NCBI GenBank assembly: GCA_963737425.1
Contig: CAVTSX010000004.1
Coordinates: 284,458 to 348,457, forward strand
Origin: DASXRA01 sp963737425
GTDB taxonomy: Bacteria > Actinomycetota > Actinomycetes > Mycobacteriales > Jatrophihabitantaceae
Reading direction: 5' to 3'
Length of the DNA: 64,000 nt
Shown here: positions 43,501 through 50,930 of the stretch, in pieces
How the letters are laid out: each line of letters opens with the position of its first letter
Numbering within the stretch: position 1 is the first letter of the stretch
Translations under genes and position numbers: made by a program
Notes under the pieces: generated by a model
Seen by the model: only the letters and a program-made list of their open reading frames with translations
Told to the model about the DNA's origin: nothing
Databases searched by the model: none

Positions 43501-44594
43501 CCGTTCCGATGAGTCATCCGGTCGGCGGCGAGTGGACCGACCTGCCGAACTATCCGCTCGCCGTCGAGGACCCGGTTGTGGGCGTGTACGGCGGCCGGCT
43601 CTACTCGTTCACCGGCGGAGGAACCAACCCGGCGTCGTACCGGTACGACCCGGCGACCCAGGTCTGGACGCAGATCGCCGATGCGCCGATAGCCCGGGAA
43701 GCTGCCACGGGCGCGTACGTCGGCGGTGGCCGGTTCGTCGTCACCGGCGGCATTGGCGGCATTGGCGGCACGGACAGCGCACCGGTCGCGGCCACGTCGA
43801 TCTACGACGCCGACACCGACACGTGGTCAGCAGGCGCACCCAACCCGGCGCCGTCGGCGGGTGCCGGCAGTGCGGTGCTTGACGGCAAGCTCTACGTCGT
43901 CGGTGGCTGCCTGGACACCTGCGGGCGTACCGACGTGCTGCGCTACGACCCGGCGTCTGACCAGTGGACCAGACTCGCCGACTTCCCCTATGCCGTCGCC
44001 CGGTCATCCTGCGGCGGCATCGGAAGCACGCTCTACTGCGCGGGCGGTATCGGCCCGGAAGCCGACGGGCTCGCGACCTGGGCGTACACGCCGGCCACGA
44101 ACTCGTGGCACCGGGTCGCCGACATGCCGCAGGACATGTGGGGCGGCGGCTCCGCGGTGGTCGGCGACGAACTCGTGGTGTCCGGCGGCGTCGTCAACCA
44201 CGGCTCGATGAAGACGAATGAGAGCTACGCCTACGACCCGGCGGCGAACCGGTGGCGCACCCTGCCGAACCGGCAGTACGCGCTGTTCAAGACCTCTGCC
44301 GCTTGCGGCTTCTTCACCGTGGGCGGGACCGACGGGGAGCGCTTCATCTACCCCTTCGTCGAGCAGCTACCCGGATTCGGCGACTGCGCGCTGCCCGCTC
44401 ATGTCGGCTGGCTGTCGGTCGACCGTCCGAGCCGCACGGTGCCGCCGGGGCACAGCCAGATCGTCCGGGTGACGCTCGACGCCTCCCGCGTGACGCAGCC
44501 AGGCACGTACCTCGCTAGCCTGCGAGTCGCTGAGCGGACGCCGCACCCGGTGGCGCCGATCACGGTGCGGCTGGTGGTGAAGCCGCCTCGCTGA
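40506..44594 (+). CDS. Large secreted subtilisin-like (S8) peptidase with kelch repeats
   Basis: A 1362-residue exported protein from GTG 40506 (GGGGGG upstream). Signal peptide LTALAIAAVTLGIVNPVTAG. Peptidase S8 domain about 165-480: Asp195 (NIDSGVQFDHP), His244 (NSHGTHTMGT), Asn347 (AAGNDGP), Ser416 (GTSMATPHVAGT). Two carboxypeptidase-regulatory-like beta domains follow (SGTVTDVATGKAIAGAVL; SGQVRDGSGHGWPLYAKVVV), then a jelly-roll-like region. Kelch-type repeats lie at about 1000-1300 (YRYDPATQVWTQIADAP; YDADTDTWSAGAPNP; YDPASDQWTRLADFP) and a final beta domain. Probably a bacillopeptidase-F-like extracellular protease. Confidence 0.92.
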   Translation: MPVPTSGIRRGLTALAIAAVTLGIVNPVTAGSQPPVEGAARKVEPALLADLGGGGRAATVIEFTDTADLSAASRIKDWNQRGRAVVDALQSTAKRSQAAVADQLTRQGVHYQSFWIDNTIYVADGTAPLAMAAAADAHVKSVRTAQTVPLQKPVAGKALATAAGGVEWGIADIKADQVWQTFGDRGEGIVVANIDSGVQFDHPALVAAYRGNRGDGSFDHNYNWWDPSSVCGSPSLAPCDNNSHGTHTMGTMVGDGGDGNHIGVAPGAKWIAAKGCESGGCSEFALTSSAQWVLAPTDLAGANPDPAKRPNIVNNSWGSAGGDDWYRDFVHAWVASGMFPAFAAGNDGPACGTAGSPGDYDESYAVGNYAAGGTISPRSSRGAAASGQTKPDISAPGTNVRSSVPGGRYAAYDGTSMATPHVAGTVALMWSRSPALVGDIEGTRQLLDDTARDHADAQCGGTPDDNNVYGEGELDALAAVSAVPTGDVGRLSGTVTDVATGKAIAGAVLAFTGPSARNATSRPDGTYSISLTQGGYDVAVSIFGYRTAHLSVVVTGGQAATRDVALSEARRVVMSGQVRDGSGHGWPLYAKVVVEDTPVSTYTDPVTGRYSVQLPEGSSYAVDVESQYPGYVGQTQQVEVDAPVTRDYMLTADAASCSAPGYRRGAAGLHQSFDSGATPAGWAVVDNGSTGQVWRFADDGGHGNLTGGTGRFAVLDSYKYGVHGQQDASLASPPTNLRAVADPVLEFRTDFKDYFHDRADVDLSLDGGSTWTNVWRPSADVRGPTKVRVPLPTAANQPSVQVRFHYGPRSYGWWWQVDDVYVGSSGCEKAPGGLLLGRTTSSVTGKGLAGVAVGTEGAVPSTSAATPDDTRLGDGLYWLFASAGSGASRYTAALVDYSDRTEKIQVRSDAATRHDFALESGRLTAPRSITATVELGRKSTVEIDLANTGDQPATYELGEREAGGDVAAKAAAATATDVPVLHIPVHANPLPGTETETTTVPMSHPVGGEWTDLPNYPLAVEDPVVGVYGGRLYSFTGGGTNPASYRYDPATQVWTQIADAPIAREAATGAYVGGGRFVVTGGIGGIGGTDSAPVAATSIYDADTDTWSAGAPNPAPSAGAGSAVLDGKLYVVGGCLDTCGRTDVLRYDPASDQWTRLADFPYAVARSSCGGIGSTLYCAGGIGPEADGLATWAYTPATNSWHRVADMPQDMWGGGSAVVGDELVVSGGVVNHGSMKTNESYAYDPAANRWRTLPNRQYALFKTSAACGFFTVGGTDGERFIYPFVEQLPGFGDCALPAHVGWLSVDRPSRTVPPGHSQIVRVTLDASRVTQPGTYLASLRVAERTPHPVAPITVRLVVKPPR

Positions 44595-44623
44595 GCGTCG
44601 TCGCCCGACACGGAGGAGAAGCG

Positions 44624-44923
44624 ATGCCCTACGGCTACATGGGTTCGCTCAAGGCCAAGCCCGGCCAGCGCGAGGAGGTGGTCGCACTGCTCCTCCACGG
44701 TGCGGACGGTCTGCGCGCTGCGGGCTGCAGCGCCTACGTGGTCAGCGCCTCGACAACAGATGAGGACACGATCTGGGTGTTCGAGATCTGGCAGAGCAAG
44801 GAGCACCATGACGCGTCGCTGCAACTGCCGGAGACCAGGGCGGCCATCGGCAAGGCGATGCCGATGCTGACCGGTGAATTCACCAGTCAGGAGCTGGCGG
44901 TTCTCGGCGGCCTCGGGGCGTAA
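44624..44923 (+). CDS. Antibiotic biosynthesis monooxygenase (ABM) domain protein
   Basis: A 99-residue single-domain protein; GGAGGAG before ATG 44624. The dimeric ferredoxin-like pattern is MGSLKAKPGQREEVVALLLHGADGL, then ASTTDEDTIWVFEIWQSKEHHDASL. The family covers quinol monooxygenases, heme-degrading enzymes and others, and the reaction is not predictable from sequence alone. It is 29 bp after the peptidase gene. Confidence 0.82.
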   Translation: MPYGYMGSLKAKPGQREEVVALLLHGADGLRAAGCSAYVVSASTTDEDTIWVFEIWQSKEHHDASLQLPETRAAIGKAMPMLTGEFTSQELAVLGGLGA

Positions 44924-44930
44924 GGCGCCG

Positions 44931-45332
44931 CTACGCCTGCGGTAGGGGAGCGAAGAGGTCGACGGGGGTTCCATCGGGGTCGTGCACGACGGCGTAGCGC
45001 ATTCCCCAGAACGCGTCCCATGGCGGCAGGTGACCTTCGTAGCCCGCGCCGGTGAGCTCGGTCCACGCCTTGTCGACCTCCTCGGGGGCGGCGCAGGCGA
45101 ACGCCAACGCGACCCGGTGCCCACCTCCCGCCGGGCGCGTCCAGCCCGGGTCGAATGAGCGGACGGTGTCCTCGGTGTCGAACGCGAGGCGCATGCCGCC
45201 CCCGAGGTCGACATCGACGTGCGGCTGCGTATCGACGTCGGCCGGAATGTCCAGCCCAAGCTGGCGATAGAAGGCGAGGGTCGCGGGCATGTCGGCCACG
45301 ACCAGTTCGACAAGGGCAGCTCGTAGGTTCAT
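44931..45332 (-). CDS. VOC-family (glyoxalase/bleomycin-resistance fold) protein
   Basis: A 133-residue protein from ATG 45332. The two beta-alpha-beta-beta-beta modules show MNLRAALVELVVADMPATLAFYRQLGLDIP and ALAFACAAPEEVDKAWTELTGAGYEG, ending AVVHDPDGTPVDLFAPL. Metal ligands of the true glyoxalases are not obvious. It is convergent with the ABM gene, 8 bp apart. Confidence 0.85.
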   Translation of the reverse strand: MNLRAALVELVVADMPATLAFYRQLGLDIPADVDTQPHVDVDLGGGMRLAFDTEDTVRSFDPGWTRPAGGGHRVALAFACAAPEEVDKAWTELTGAGYEGHLPPWDAFWGMRYAVVHDPDGTPVDLFAPLPQA

Positions 45333-45398
45333 GCCGGCAACGCTATGCGTCGTCACCGACGAGGTCTTGAATGTTTCGGACACGCCGCCCCGCAACAT

Positions 45399-46385
45399 CT
45401 ACTGAGCGGGGCGACACCTGACACCTGCCACGTCGCCACGGATCTGGCAGGTGCCCGCGCCGTGCGGCACGACCGCAGTGGTGCCGCGAGCGATCGCAGT
45501 CGTGCCCCACTCGCCGGACAGCTCCCCGCTCCCGCCGGTGATCACCAGCACGCTGAACCCGGGGGCCAGCACGCCTGCGGAGACGCGCTCAGCGCGGAAG
45601 AACGGGTCGGCATCGGCAGGCAGCAGGGAACCCACTGCCGGCTCGCGCAACTCCGCCAGCCGAGACGGCGGGCACGCCCGACGGTCGACACACGAAAGAG
45701 CCGCGTCGAACGGCAGGCCGAGCGTCGCGTCGTCGGCGGTGAGCGGAAAGCCGTCCCACTCGAGCAGCACGGAGAAGTCCGTCGGCTCCTGCAGTTCGAC
45801 CAGCAGGACGTCCTCGCCGATCGCGTGCGGCATGCCGGCCGGGCACAGGATCGAGTCGCCGGCACTGATCGGAACCCGGTTGGTCGCCGCGAGCAGGGAC
45901 CCGATGTCTTGCGCTGCCACCCAGCCTGCCAGTTCGTCCGCGGACACGTCGCGGGCGAACCCGAGATGGACGAAGGCCTCCGGCGCGGCGTCCAGCACGA
46001 TCCATGCCTCGGTCTTGCCGTACGGGCTGGCCAGATGCGATCGCGCGAACTCGCGCGACGGGTGCACGTGGACGGGCAGCCGCTGGCCCGTGTCGAGCAG
46101 CTTGACCAGCAGCGCCGGATCGCTGCCGAACCGGTTGACGTGTGCTGCGCCGAGCCAGCTCACCGGGTCAGCGGCGATCAGGTCCGCGAGCAGCGAGCCG
46201 TCGAGCAGCGTCGTGAGACCGGCTGGCGCCCGGCCGAACCGCGCCGTGGTCGAGGCAACCCAGTCCTCGGGCCGCGGCTCGAGGTCGAGTCCGCGAAAGG
46301 CGCCGAGTCGGCCCGAGCCGCGATAGAACGTCTCGGGCTGGTTCGGTCCGAGCAGCAACGGTTGCACACCGACACCTTCCACCAT
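45399..46385 (-). CDS. manA: Mannose-6-phosphate isomerase class I-like
   Basis: A 328-residue cupin enzyme from ATG 46385. Zinc ligands lie in LPVHVHPSREFARSHLASPYGKTEAWIVLDA (His, His, Glu) and in CPAGMPHAIGEDVLLVELQEPTDFSVLLEW (His). The length matches the short bacterial class I enzymes. It interconverts fructose-6-P and mannose-6-P, feeding GDP-mannose for cell-wall glycans, though such paralogs can also be sugar isomerases of unknown specificity. A dispersed hairpin repeat lies just upstream. Confidence 0.85.
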   Translation of the reverse strand: MVEGVGVQPLLLGPNQPETFYRGSGRLGAFRGLDLEPRPEDWVASTTARFGRAPAGLTTLLDGSLLADLIAADPVSWLGAAHVNRFGSDPALLVKLLDTGQRLPVHVHPSREFARSHLASPYGKTEAWIVLDAAPEAFVHLGFARDVSADELAGWVAAQDIGSLLAATNRVPISAGDSILCPAGMPHAIGEDVLLVELQEPTDFSVLLEWDGFPLTADDATLGLPFDAALSCVDRRACPPSRLAELREPAVGSLLPADADPFFRAERVSAGVLAPGFSVLVITGGSGELSGEWGTTAIARGTTAVVPHGAGTCQIRGDVAGVRCRPAQ

Positions 46386-46424
46386 CGCGTCCCCGCCCGC
46401 CTCCCGGGTTGGCTCGGCGGCTTC

Positions 46425-46496
46425 CGTTGAGTGGTGCGTTTGCGTTCGAGTGGTGCGTTGTAGCGCACCACTCAACGGATAACGCACCACTCAACG
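46425..46496. repeat. Dispersed inverted-repeat element, copy 2
   Basis: GTTGAGTGGTGCGTT, TTCGAGTGGTGCGTT, then GCGCACCACTCAACG and AACGCACCACTCAACG: the same two-direct, two-inverted architecture as 22938-23009. Here it lies between divergent genes (manA and the quinone oxidoreductase), so a terminator role alone does not explain the element. Confidence 0.7.
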
Positions 46497-46517
46497 AGAA
46501 ACCCGGGCCGGGTGTCG

Positions 46518-46535
46518 GCACTTGATCTCAAGTGC
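46518..46535. promoter_or_regulatory. CTTG-N4-CAAG site upstream of the quinone oxidoreductase
   Basis: GCACTTGATCTCAAGTGC has 7-bp perfect arms, followed at once by a further CACTTGAAG half-site. The centre is 66 bp upstream of ATG 46593, nearly the same distance as at crp. Confidence 0.55.
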
Positions 46536-46592
46536 ACTTGAAGTTGGAAGATCCGGTATCGAATGTCTGCCGCGTCGTTGAGGAGTGTGGAG

Positions 46593-47564
46593 ATGAAGGT
46601 GGCGCTGGTGACCCGGTTCGGGCCCCCGGATGTCTTGGTGGCGAGCGAAGTGCCGGACCCGGTCGTGAACGCCGGCGAGGTCGTGATCGACGTTGTGGCA
46701 GCGGACGTGCTGTGGGTCGAGACGATGATTCGCCGAGGGAGTGGCGGCGAGTACTTCGATGTCACGCCGCCCTACGTCCCGGGCAATGGCGTTGCCGGTC
46801 GGGTGCGTGCGGTCGGCGAAGGCGTCGATCCGGGCTGGCTGGGCCGGGAGGTCGTCGCGCACACCGGGGAGCGAGGTGGGTACGCCGAACTGGCCATGGT
46901 CCCGGTCGACGGCCTGTCGGAGGTACCGGCCGGGCTCGGGCTGCGTGACGCCGCGGCGCTGCTGCACGACGGGCCGACGGCGTTGGCACTGTTCGAGAGA
47001 ACGCGGATCCGGGCCGGGGACTCCGTTCTGGTGGTCGGGGCCAGCGGCGGGCTGGGCCTGGTGTCCGTGCAACTTGCGCGTGCTCGCGGCGCGCGGGTCG
47101 TAGCCGTCGCCCGCGACGAACGCAAAGTCGCGCGCATCCGCAGCCTCGGCGCGAACGCTGTCATCGACTCCGACGATCCTGGATGGGTGGCGCACGCCCG
47201 GGCGGCGCTCGGTGGCGAGGGAGCCGACGTCATCCTGGACAACGTCGGCGGACGGGTGGGCCAGGCCGCCTTCGAGGCGATCGCACCGTCGGGCCGGTTC
47301 TGCGCGCATGGCACGCCGAGCGGGCGGTTCGCGGTGATCGATCCGGCGGCCGCGCAACGACGCAACGTGACGCTGTTCGGGATCCAAGACGTCCAACTCG
47401 GGGCCGCTGACCTCAAGCGGCTGACCGAGCAGGCGCTGGCCGAGGCAGCAGCAGGCCGTATCGAGCCGGTCATCGGCCAGATCTTCCCGCTGGCCCAGGC
47501 AGATCAGGCGCACGCCGCAATCGAAGCGCGAACCGTATTCGGCAAGACACTGCTGGTGACCTGA
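46593..47564 (+). CDS. Zinc-independent MDR-family quinone oxidoreductase
   Basis: A 323-residue protein from ATG 46593 with GAGGAG upstream. GroES-like N-terminal domain (YVPGNGVAGRVRAVGEGVD), then a Rossmann domain with AGDSVLVVGASGGLGLVSVQLARARGARVVAVARDE and the ending IGQIFPLAQADQAHAAIEARTVFGKTLLV. No structural-zinc cysteines, so it is of the NADPH:quinone reductase type. Such enzymes detoxify quinones or enals; the linked OYE/MFS operon downstream has a compatible theme. Confidence 0.9.
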   Translation: MKVALVTRFGPPDVLVASEVPDPVVNAGEVVIDVVAADVLWVETMIRRGSGGEYFDVTPPYVPGNGVAGRVRAVGEGVDPGWLGREVVAHTGERGGYAELAMVPVDGLSEVPAGLGLRDAAALLHDGPTALALFERTRIRAGDSVLVVGASGGLGLVSVQLARARGARVVAVARDERKVARIRSLGANAVIDSDDPGWVAHARAALGGEGADVILDNVGGRVGQAAFEAIAPSGRFCAHGTPSGRFAVIDPAAAQRRNVTLFGIQDVQLGAADLKRLTEQALAEAAAGRIEPVIGQIFPLAQADQAHAAIEARTVFGKTLLVT

Positions 47565-47595
47565 ACGCTCGGGTAGTCCGCCGGTGGGCAGTTCG

Positions 47596-47631
47596 GCCAC
47601 GGGTGGGCACTTGCAAGTGCCCACCCGTGGC
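47596..47631. terminator. Perfect 36-bp palindrome between convergent genes
   Basis: GCCACGGGTGGGCACTTG is followed directly by its exact reverse complement, giving an 18-bp stem with no forced loop. Outer arms GGTGGGCA / TGCCCACC extend the symmetry. It lies between the quinone oxidoreductase (+) and RidA (-) stops and is best read as a bidirectional terminator. Confidence 0.7.
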
Positions 47632-47670
47632 ATAAGTGCCCACCGACCGAGGTCGAGCACGACGTCGCTG

Positions 47671-48066
47671 TCAGTCGGTGCCGCGGATCCGGGCGGTGAC
47701 CTCGACCTCGATCAGCATGCGCGGATCGAGCAGGCCGCAGACCATCATCGTGGCCGCCGGGGCAGCCTTCGCGAACCAGCGACGAAACGTCGGCCAGCAC
47801 GGCTCGAAATCGGCGCGCTCGGGCAGCAGGTAGTGGACGCGGACGACGTCGTCGATGCTCGCCCCGGCTTCGGTGAGCGCCGCCTCGACGTTGCGTAAAG
47901 CCTGTTCGGCCTGCGCCACGACTCCGTCGGCAATGCTCATCGTCGAGTAGTCGAAGCCGGTGCATCCCGACACGTGCACCCAGTCGCCGTCGACGACGGC
48001 GCGCGAATAGCCGATCTGTTCTTCGAATGTGGATCCGGACGTGATGTGGCGACGCTGGCTGGTCAC
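47671..48066 (-). CDS. RidA/YjgF-family protein
   Basis: A 131-residue protein from GTG 48066, 10 bp after the stop of the MFS gene. RidA pattern: IGYSRAVVDGDWVHVSGCTGFDY, QAEQALRNVEAALTEAGASIDDVVRVHYLL and the end RMLIEVEVTAR, where the conserved Arg position of imine deaminases (xxPRxxxE) is seen as LLDPRMLIEVE. Last gene of the OYE-MFS-RidA run. RidA removes reactive enamine/imine intermediates. Confidence 0.87.
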   Translation of the reverse strand: MTSQRRHITSGSTFEEQIGYSRAVVDGDWVHVSGCTGFDYSTMSIADGVVAQAEQALRNVEAALTEAGASIDDVVRVHYLLPERADFEPCWPTFRRWFAKAAPAATMMVCGLLDPRMLIEVEVTARIRGTD

Positions 48067-48076
48067 CGTAGGAACC

Positions 48077-49555
48077 TTAAGGCTCGCCGTTGAACAGCAT
48101 GCTCACCACCGCGATTGCCAGGCCCAGGCCGGCCGCCACGAGGAAGACCCGGTCGTAGCCGGCGGCGAGGGCGGCGGCCGGGGAACTCCCGCTCGCCTGA
48201 GTCGCGGCTCTGGCGCTGGCGGCCGTCGCGAGCACCGCCAGGCCTACTGACCCGCCTACCTGACTGGCTGTGTTGGCCAGGCCGCCGACGATTCCCGCGT
48301 CGCGCTCGGGAACGCCGGCGGTCGCTGCGGCCATCAGGGTGGGAAAGGTCAGCCCGATGCCGACCGCGATGAGCAGCGTCGGACCGAGCACGCCGGTGAC
48401 GTAGCCGGTGCCGGCATCGGCCTGGGCGAGCCAGCCGAAACCGGCCACGAAACCGCCGCAGCCGGCCAGCACCAGCGGGCGCACACCGGTTCGCGGCAGC
48501 AGGGCGGCGGCCAATCGCGCGATCACCACGAACGCCACCGCTGCGGGTGTCTGCCCGAGCCCGGCTCGAAGCGCGCTGTAGCCGAGCACGTTCTGCAGGA
48601 ACAGCGACGTGAAATACCACATCGCGATGGCAATCCCTCCGAACAGCAGCAGCATGCCGTTGCCGACGGCCACCCTCCGGGTTGTGAACAGCCGCAGGGG
48701 CATCATCGGCGCGGTGGCGAATCGCGCCTCCACCACGGTGAAGACGACGAGCAGGAGCAGGCCCGCCCCGGCCGGCCCGACGACCGCCACGGACGTCCAG
48801 CCATGATCGGCGCTCTGCATCACCCCGTAGATCAGCGCGGCCAACCCCGCCGTCGCCGTGACCGCACCCGTGAGGTCGAGCGATTCCCGCGGGCCGGTTC
48901 GGGCGCCGGCCAACGACATCATGGCCAGCGCGATCAGCACGGCGCCGATCGGCACGTTGATCAGGAAGACCCACCGCCACGACAAGCCTGTTGTGATGGC
49001 ACCGCCCGCGACTGCGCCGGCCATCCCGCCCACACCGCCCGCGGCAGACCATGCGCCGAATGCCCGGGCGCGCTCGTGCCCCTCGGTGAAGCTGGTGTTG
49101 ATCACGGCCAGCGTCGCCGGGGCCAGCATGGCGGCTCCGATGCCCTGCGCGACGCGGGCCGCCACCAAGAGTTCCGGAGTGGTTGCCAGGCCACCGGCCA
49201 GACTCGAGGCGGAGAACAAGAACAGCCCGGCGATCAGCATCCGGCGATGGCCGAACAGATCAGCGGCGCGACCGCCGAGCAGCATGAAGCCGGCGAAGGT
49301 CAGCAGGTAGCCGTTCACCACCCAGGCAAGGCCAGTGGCGCTGAAGCTGAGGTCGCGCTGGATCGACGGCAGGGCGACGTTAACGATGGACGCGTCCAGG
49401 ATCACCATGAATTGGCTGGAGCACGCCAGTGCCAGGACCATCCAGGCGGGGCCGGTCCTTGCTCCCGCGTCACCGCGGGCTGATTGCTTCGCTCGCCACG
49501 AGCGCCTTGTGAACGCGGAAGGCGATTCGGCGATGCCTTTTACGGGGTGCTGCAT
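48077..49555 (-). CDS. MFS drug:H+ antiporter, DHA2 (14-TM, EmrB/QacA-like)
   Basis: A 492-residue transporter; ATG 49555 is preferred over the longer frame. Motif D1 LDASIVNVALPSIQRDL, motif A GGRAADLFGHRRM and motif C GGVGGMAGAVAGGAI in TM5 identify the multidrug exporter group. About 14 membrane segments. It lies 87 bp downstream of the OYE gene and 10 bp upstream of ridA. The MarR regulator across the divergent promoter probably controls it. Confidence 0.9.
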   Translation of the reverse strand: MQHPVKGIAESPSAFTRRSWRAKQSARGDAGARTGPAWMVLALACSSQFMVILDASIVNVALPSIQRDLSFSATGLAWVVNGYLLTFAGFMLLGGRAADLFGHRRMLIAGLFLFSASSLAGGLATTPELLVAARVAQGIGAAMLAPATLAVINTSFTEGHERARAFGAWSAAGGVGGMAGAVAGGAITTGLSWRWVFLINVPIGAVLIALAMMSLAGARTGPRESLDLTGAVTATAGLAALIYGVMQSADHGWTSVAVVGPAGAGLLLLVVFTVVEARFATAPMMPLRLFTTRRVAVGNGMLLLFGGIAIAMWYFTSLFLQNVLGYSALRAGLGQTPAAVAFVVIARLAAALLPRTGVRPLVLAGCGGFVAGFGWLAQADAGTGYVTGVLGPTLLIAVGIGLTFPTLMAAATAGVPERDAGIVGGLANTASQVGGSVGLAVLATAASARAATQASGSSPAAALAAGYDRVFLVAAGLGLAIAVVSMLFNGEP

Positions 49556-49642
49556 TGTGAACGAGACCTCCCGGGAGTTGGGCCGGACGGGGCGTGATTG
49601 CGCCGGACCCCGCACGGTGCTGGCGCGTAGACCCGGCGGATT

Positions 49643-50710
49643 TCAGGCGAGCGCGGGGTAGTCGGTGTAGCCGCGGTGATCGCCGCCGTAGAACGTGGCG
49701 GGGTCGGGCGTGTTGTAGGGGCCGCCGGCGGCGAGGCGGGCGGGCAGGTCCGGGTTGGCGAGGAACAGCGCCCCGAAGGCGATCAAGTCCGCCGTACCGT
49801 CCTCGATCAGTCCCAGCGCATCCGGACCGGTGGGCGCGGCCGGGGTGTGCGGGTTGAGGATGAACGCGCCGGGCCACTCCTTGCGAAGCCGGTGGGTCAG
49901 GTCGCGGTCCGGTCCCTCCATGAGATGCAGGTAGCCGAGCCCCAGCGGGGCCAGCCGCGCGAGCAGCCTGCTGTATGTCTGTTCCGGGTCGTCTTCGGCG
50001 ATGTCGTTGTTCGGGCTTCCGGGCGAGATGCGGAGCCCGACCCTCTCGGCGCCGACCGCGTCGGCCACCGCGCTCGCCACATCGACGCCGAAGCGGACAC
50101 GCCCCTCGACCGAGCCGCCCCAGGCATCGGTACGGCGGTTGGTGTTGGGCGCGAGGAACTGGTGGATCAGGTACCCGTTGGCGCCGTGTAGTTCCACCCC
50201 GTCGAACCCGGCGGCCATCGCGTTGCGCGCCGCGGCGGCGAAGTCGTCGACCGTCTGAGAGATCTCGGACTCGGTCAGTTCCTTCGGCGCGACGAAGTCC
50301 TTGGGGCCGTCGTGCGTGAACGCCTGTCCGCTGGCGGCCACTGCGGACGGGGCGACGGGGTGCAGTCCGTCGGGCAGCAGGCTGGGGTGGCCGACCCGGC
50401 CGGTGTGTAGTAGCTGCGCGTAGATCACTCCGCCGGCGCGGTGCGCGGCGTCGGTCACTGCTCGCCAAGCCGCGACCTGCTCGGCGCTGTGCAGCCCTGG
50501 GGTGTCGGCGTACCCCTGGCCGACTGGCGAGGGCTGGGTGCCCTCGGTGATGATCAGGCCGGCGCCGGCTCGTTGCGCGTAGTACTCCGCGGTCTGCTCC
50601 GTCGGGCTGCCCCCAGGGCCGTAGGCGCGGCTGCGGGTCATCGGCGCCATCACGATGCGGGTGGCCAGGCGTTTGCCGCCCAGCTCGTACGGGTCGAATG
50701 CCATTGGCAT
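49643..50710 (-). CDS. Old-yellow-enzyme family NADH:flavin oxidoreductase (NemA-like)
   Basis: A 355-residue FMN enzyme from ATG 50710 (AGGAAA upstream). OYE signatures: TRIVMAPMTRSRA, GGVIYAQLLHTGRVGH, and the active-site stretch VELHGANGYLIHQFLAPNTNRRTDAWGGSVEGRVRF with GLGYLHLMEG. It reduces activated C=C bonds of enals, quinones or nitro-compounds. Divergent from MarR; heads the OYE-MFS-RidA operon. Confidence 0.93.
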   Translation of the reverse strand: MPMAFDPYELGGKRLATRIVMAPMTRSRAYGPGGSPTEQTAEYYAQRAGAGLIITEGTQPSPVGQGYADTPGLHSAEQVAAWRAVTDAAHRAGGVIYAQLLHTGRVGHPSLLPDGLHPVAPSAVAASGQAFTHDGPKDFVAPKELTESEISQTVDDFAAAARNAMAAGFDGVELHGANGYLIHQFLAPNTNRRTDAWGGSVEGRVRFGVDVASAVADAVGAERVGLRISPGSPNNDIAEDDPEQTYSRLLARLAPLGLGYLHLMEGPDRDLTHRLRKEWPGAFILNPHTPAAPTGPDALGLIEDGTADLIAFGALFLANPDLPARLAAGGPYNTPDPATFYGGDHRGYTDYPALA

Positions 50711-50761
50711 GGTCCGGTTTCCTGTTCTTGACAAGGTCGCCGCCCGGCGCGGCAAGCGTTG

Positions 50762-50775
50762 CCTGTCCGAACAGG
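50762..50775. promoter_or_regulatory. MarR operator candidate 1
   Basis: CCTGTCCGAACAGG, 5-bp arms around CCGA, followed by TAAAT. It lies 52 bp upstream of the OYE start. Shares TGTCCGAnCAG-n-TAAAT with the site at 50895. Confidence 0.6.
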
Positions 50776-50894
50776 TAAATTGCCGGGCCTCATTCCAGCA
50801 ATCGACGTGACTCACGTCACTAACAGTGAGATTTGGCTAGTATAGCTAAGGGTTTGTCTACCGCGACGTGCCGGCAGTGTGCGGTAGGCTGGTC

Positions 50895-50908
50895 ACTGTC
50901 CGAGCAGT
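50895..50908. promoter_or_regulatory. MarR operator candidate 2
   Basis: ACTGTCCGAGCAGT, followed by TAAAT as at candidate 1. It lies 23 bp upstream of the marR start, a position for autoregulation. Confidence 0.6.
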
Positions 50909-50930
50909 TAAATGAGCTGGCGAGAGACAG

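Noticed and set aside
41879..43882. 667-residue Arg-rich plus-strand frame
   Set aside because: An out-of-frame shadow inside the subtilase gene, caused by high GC at third positions.
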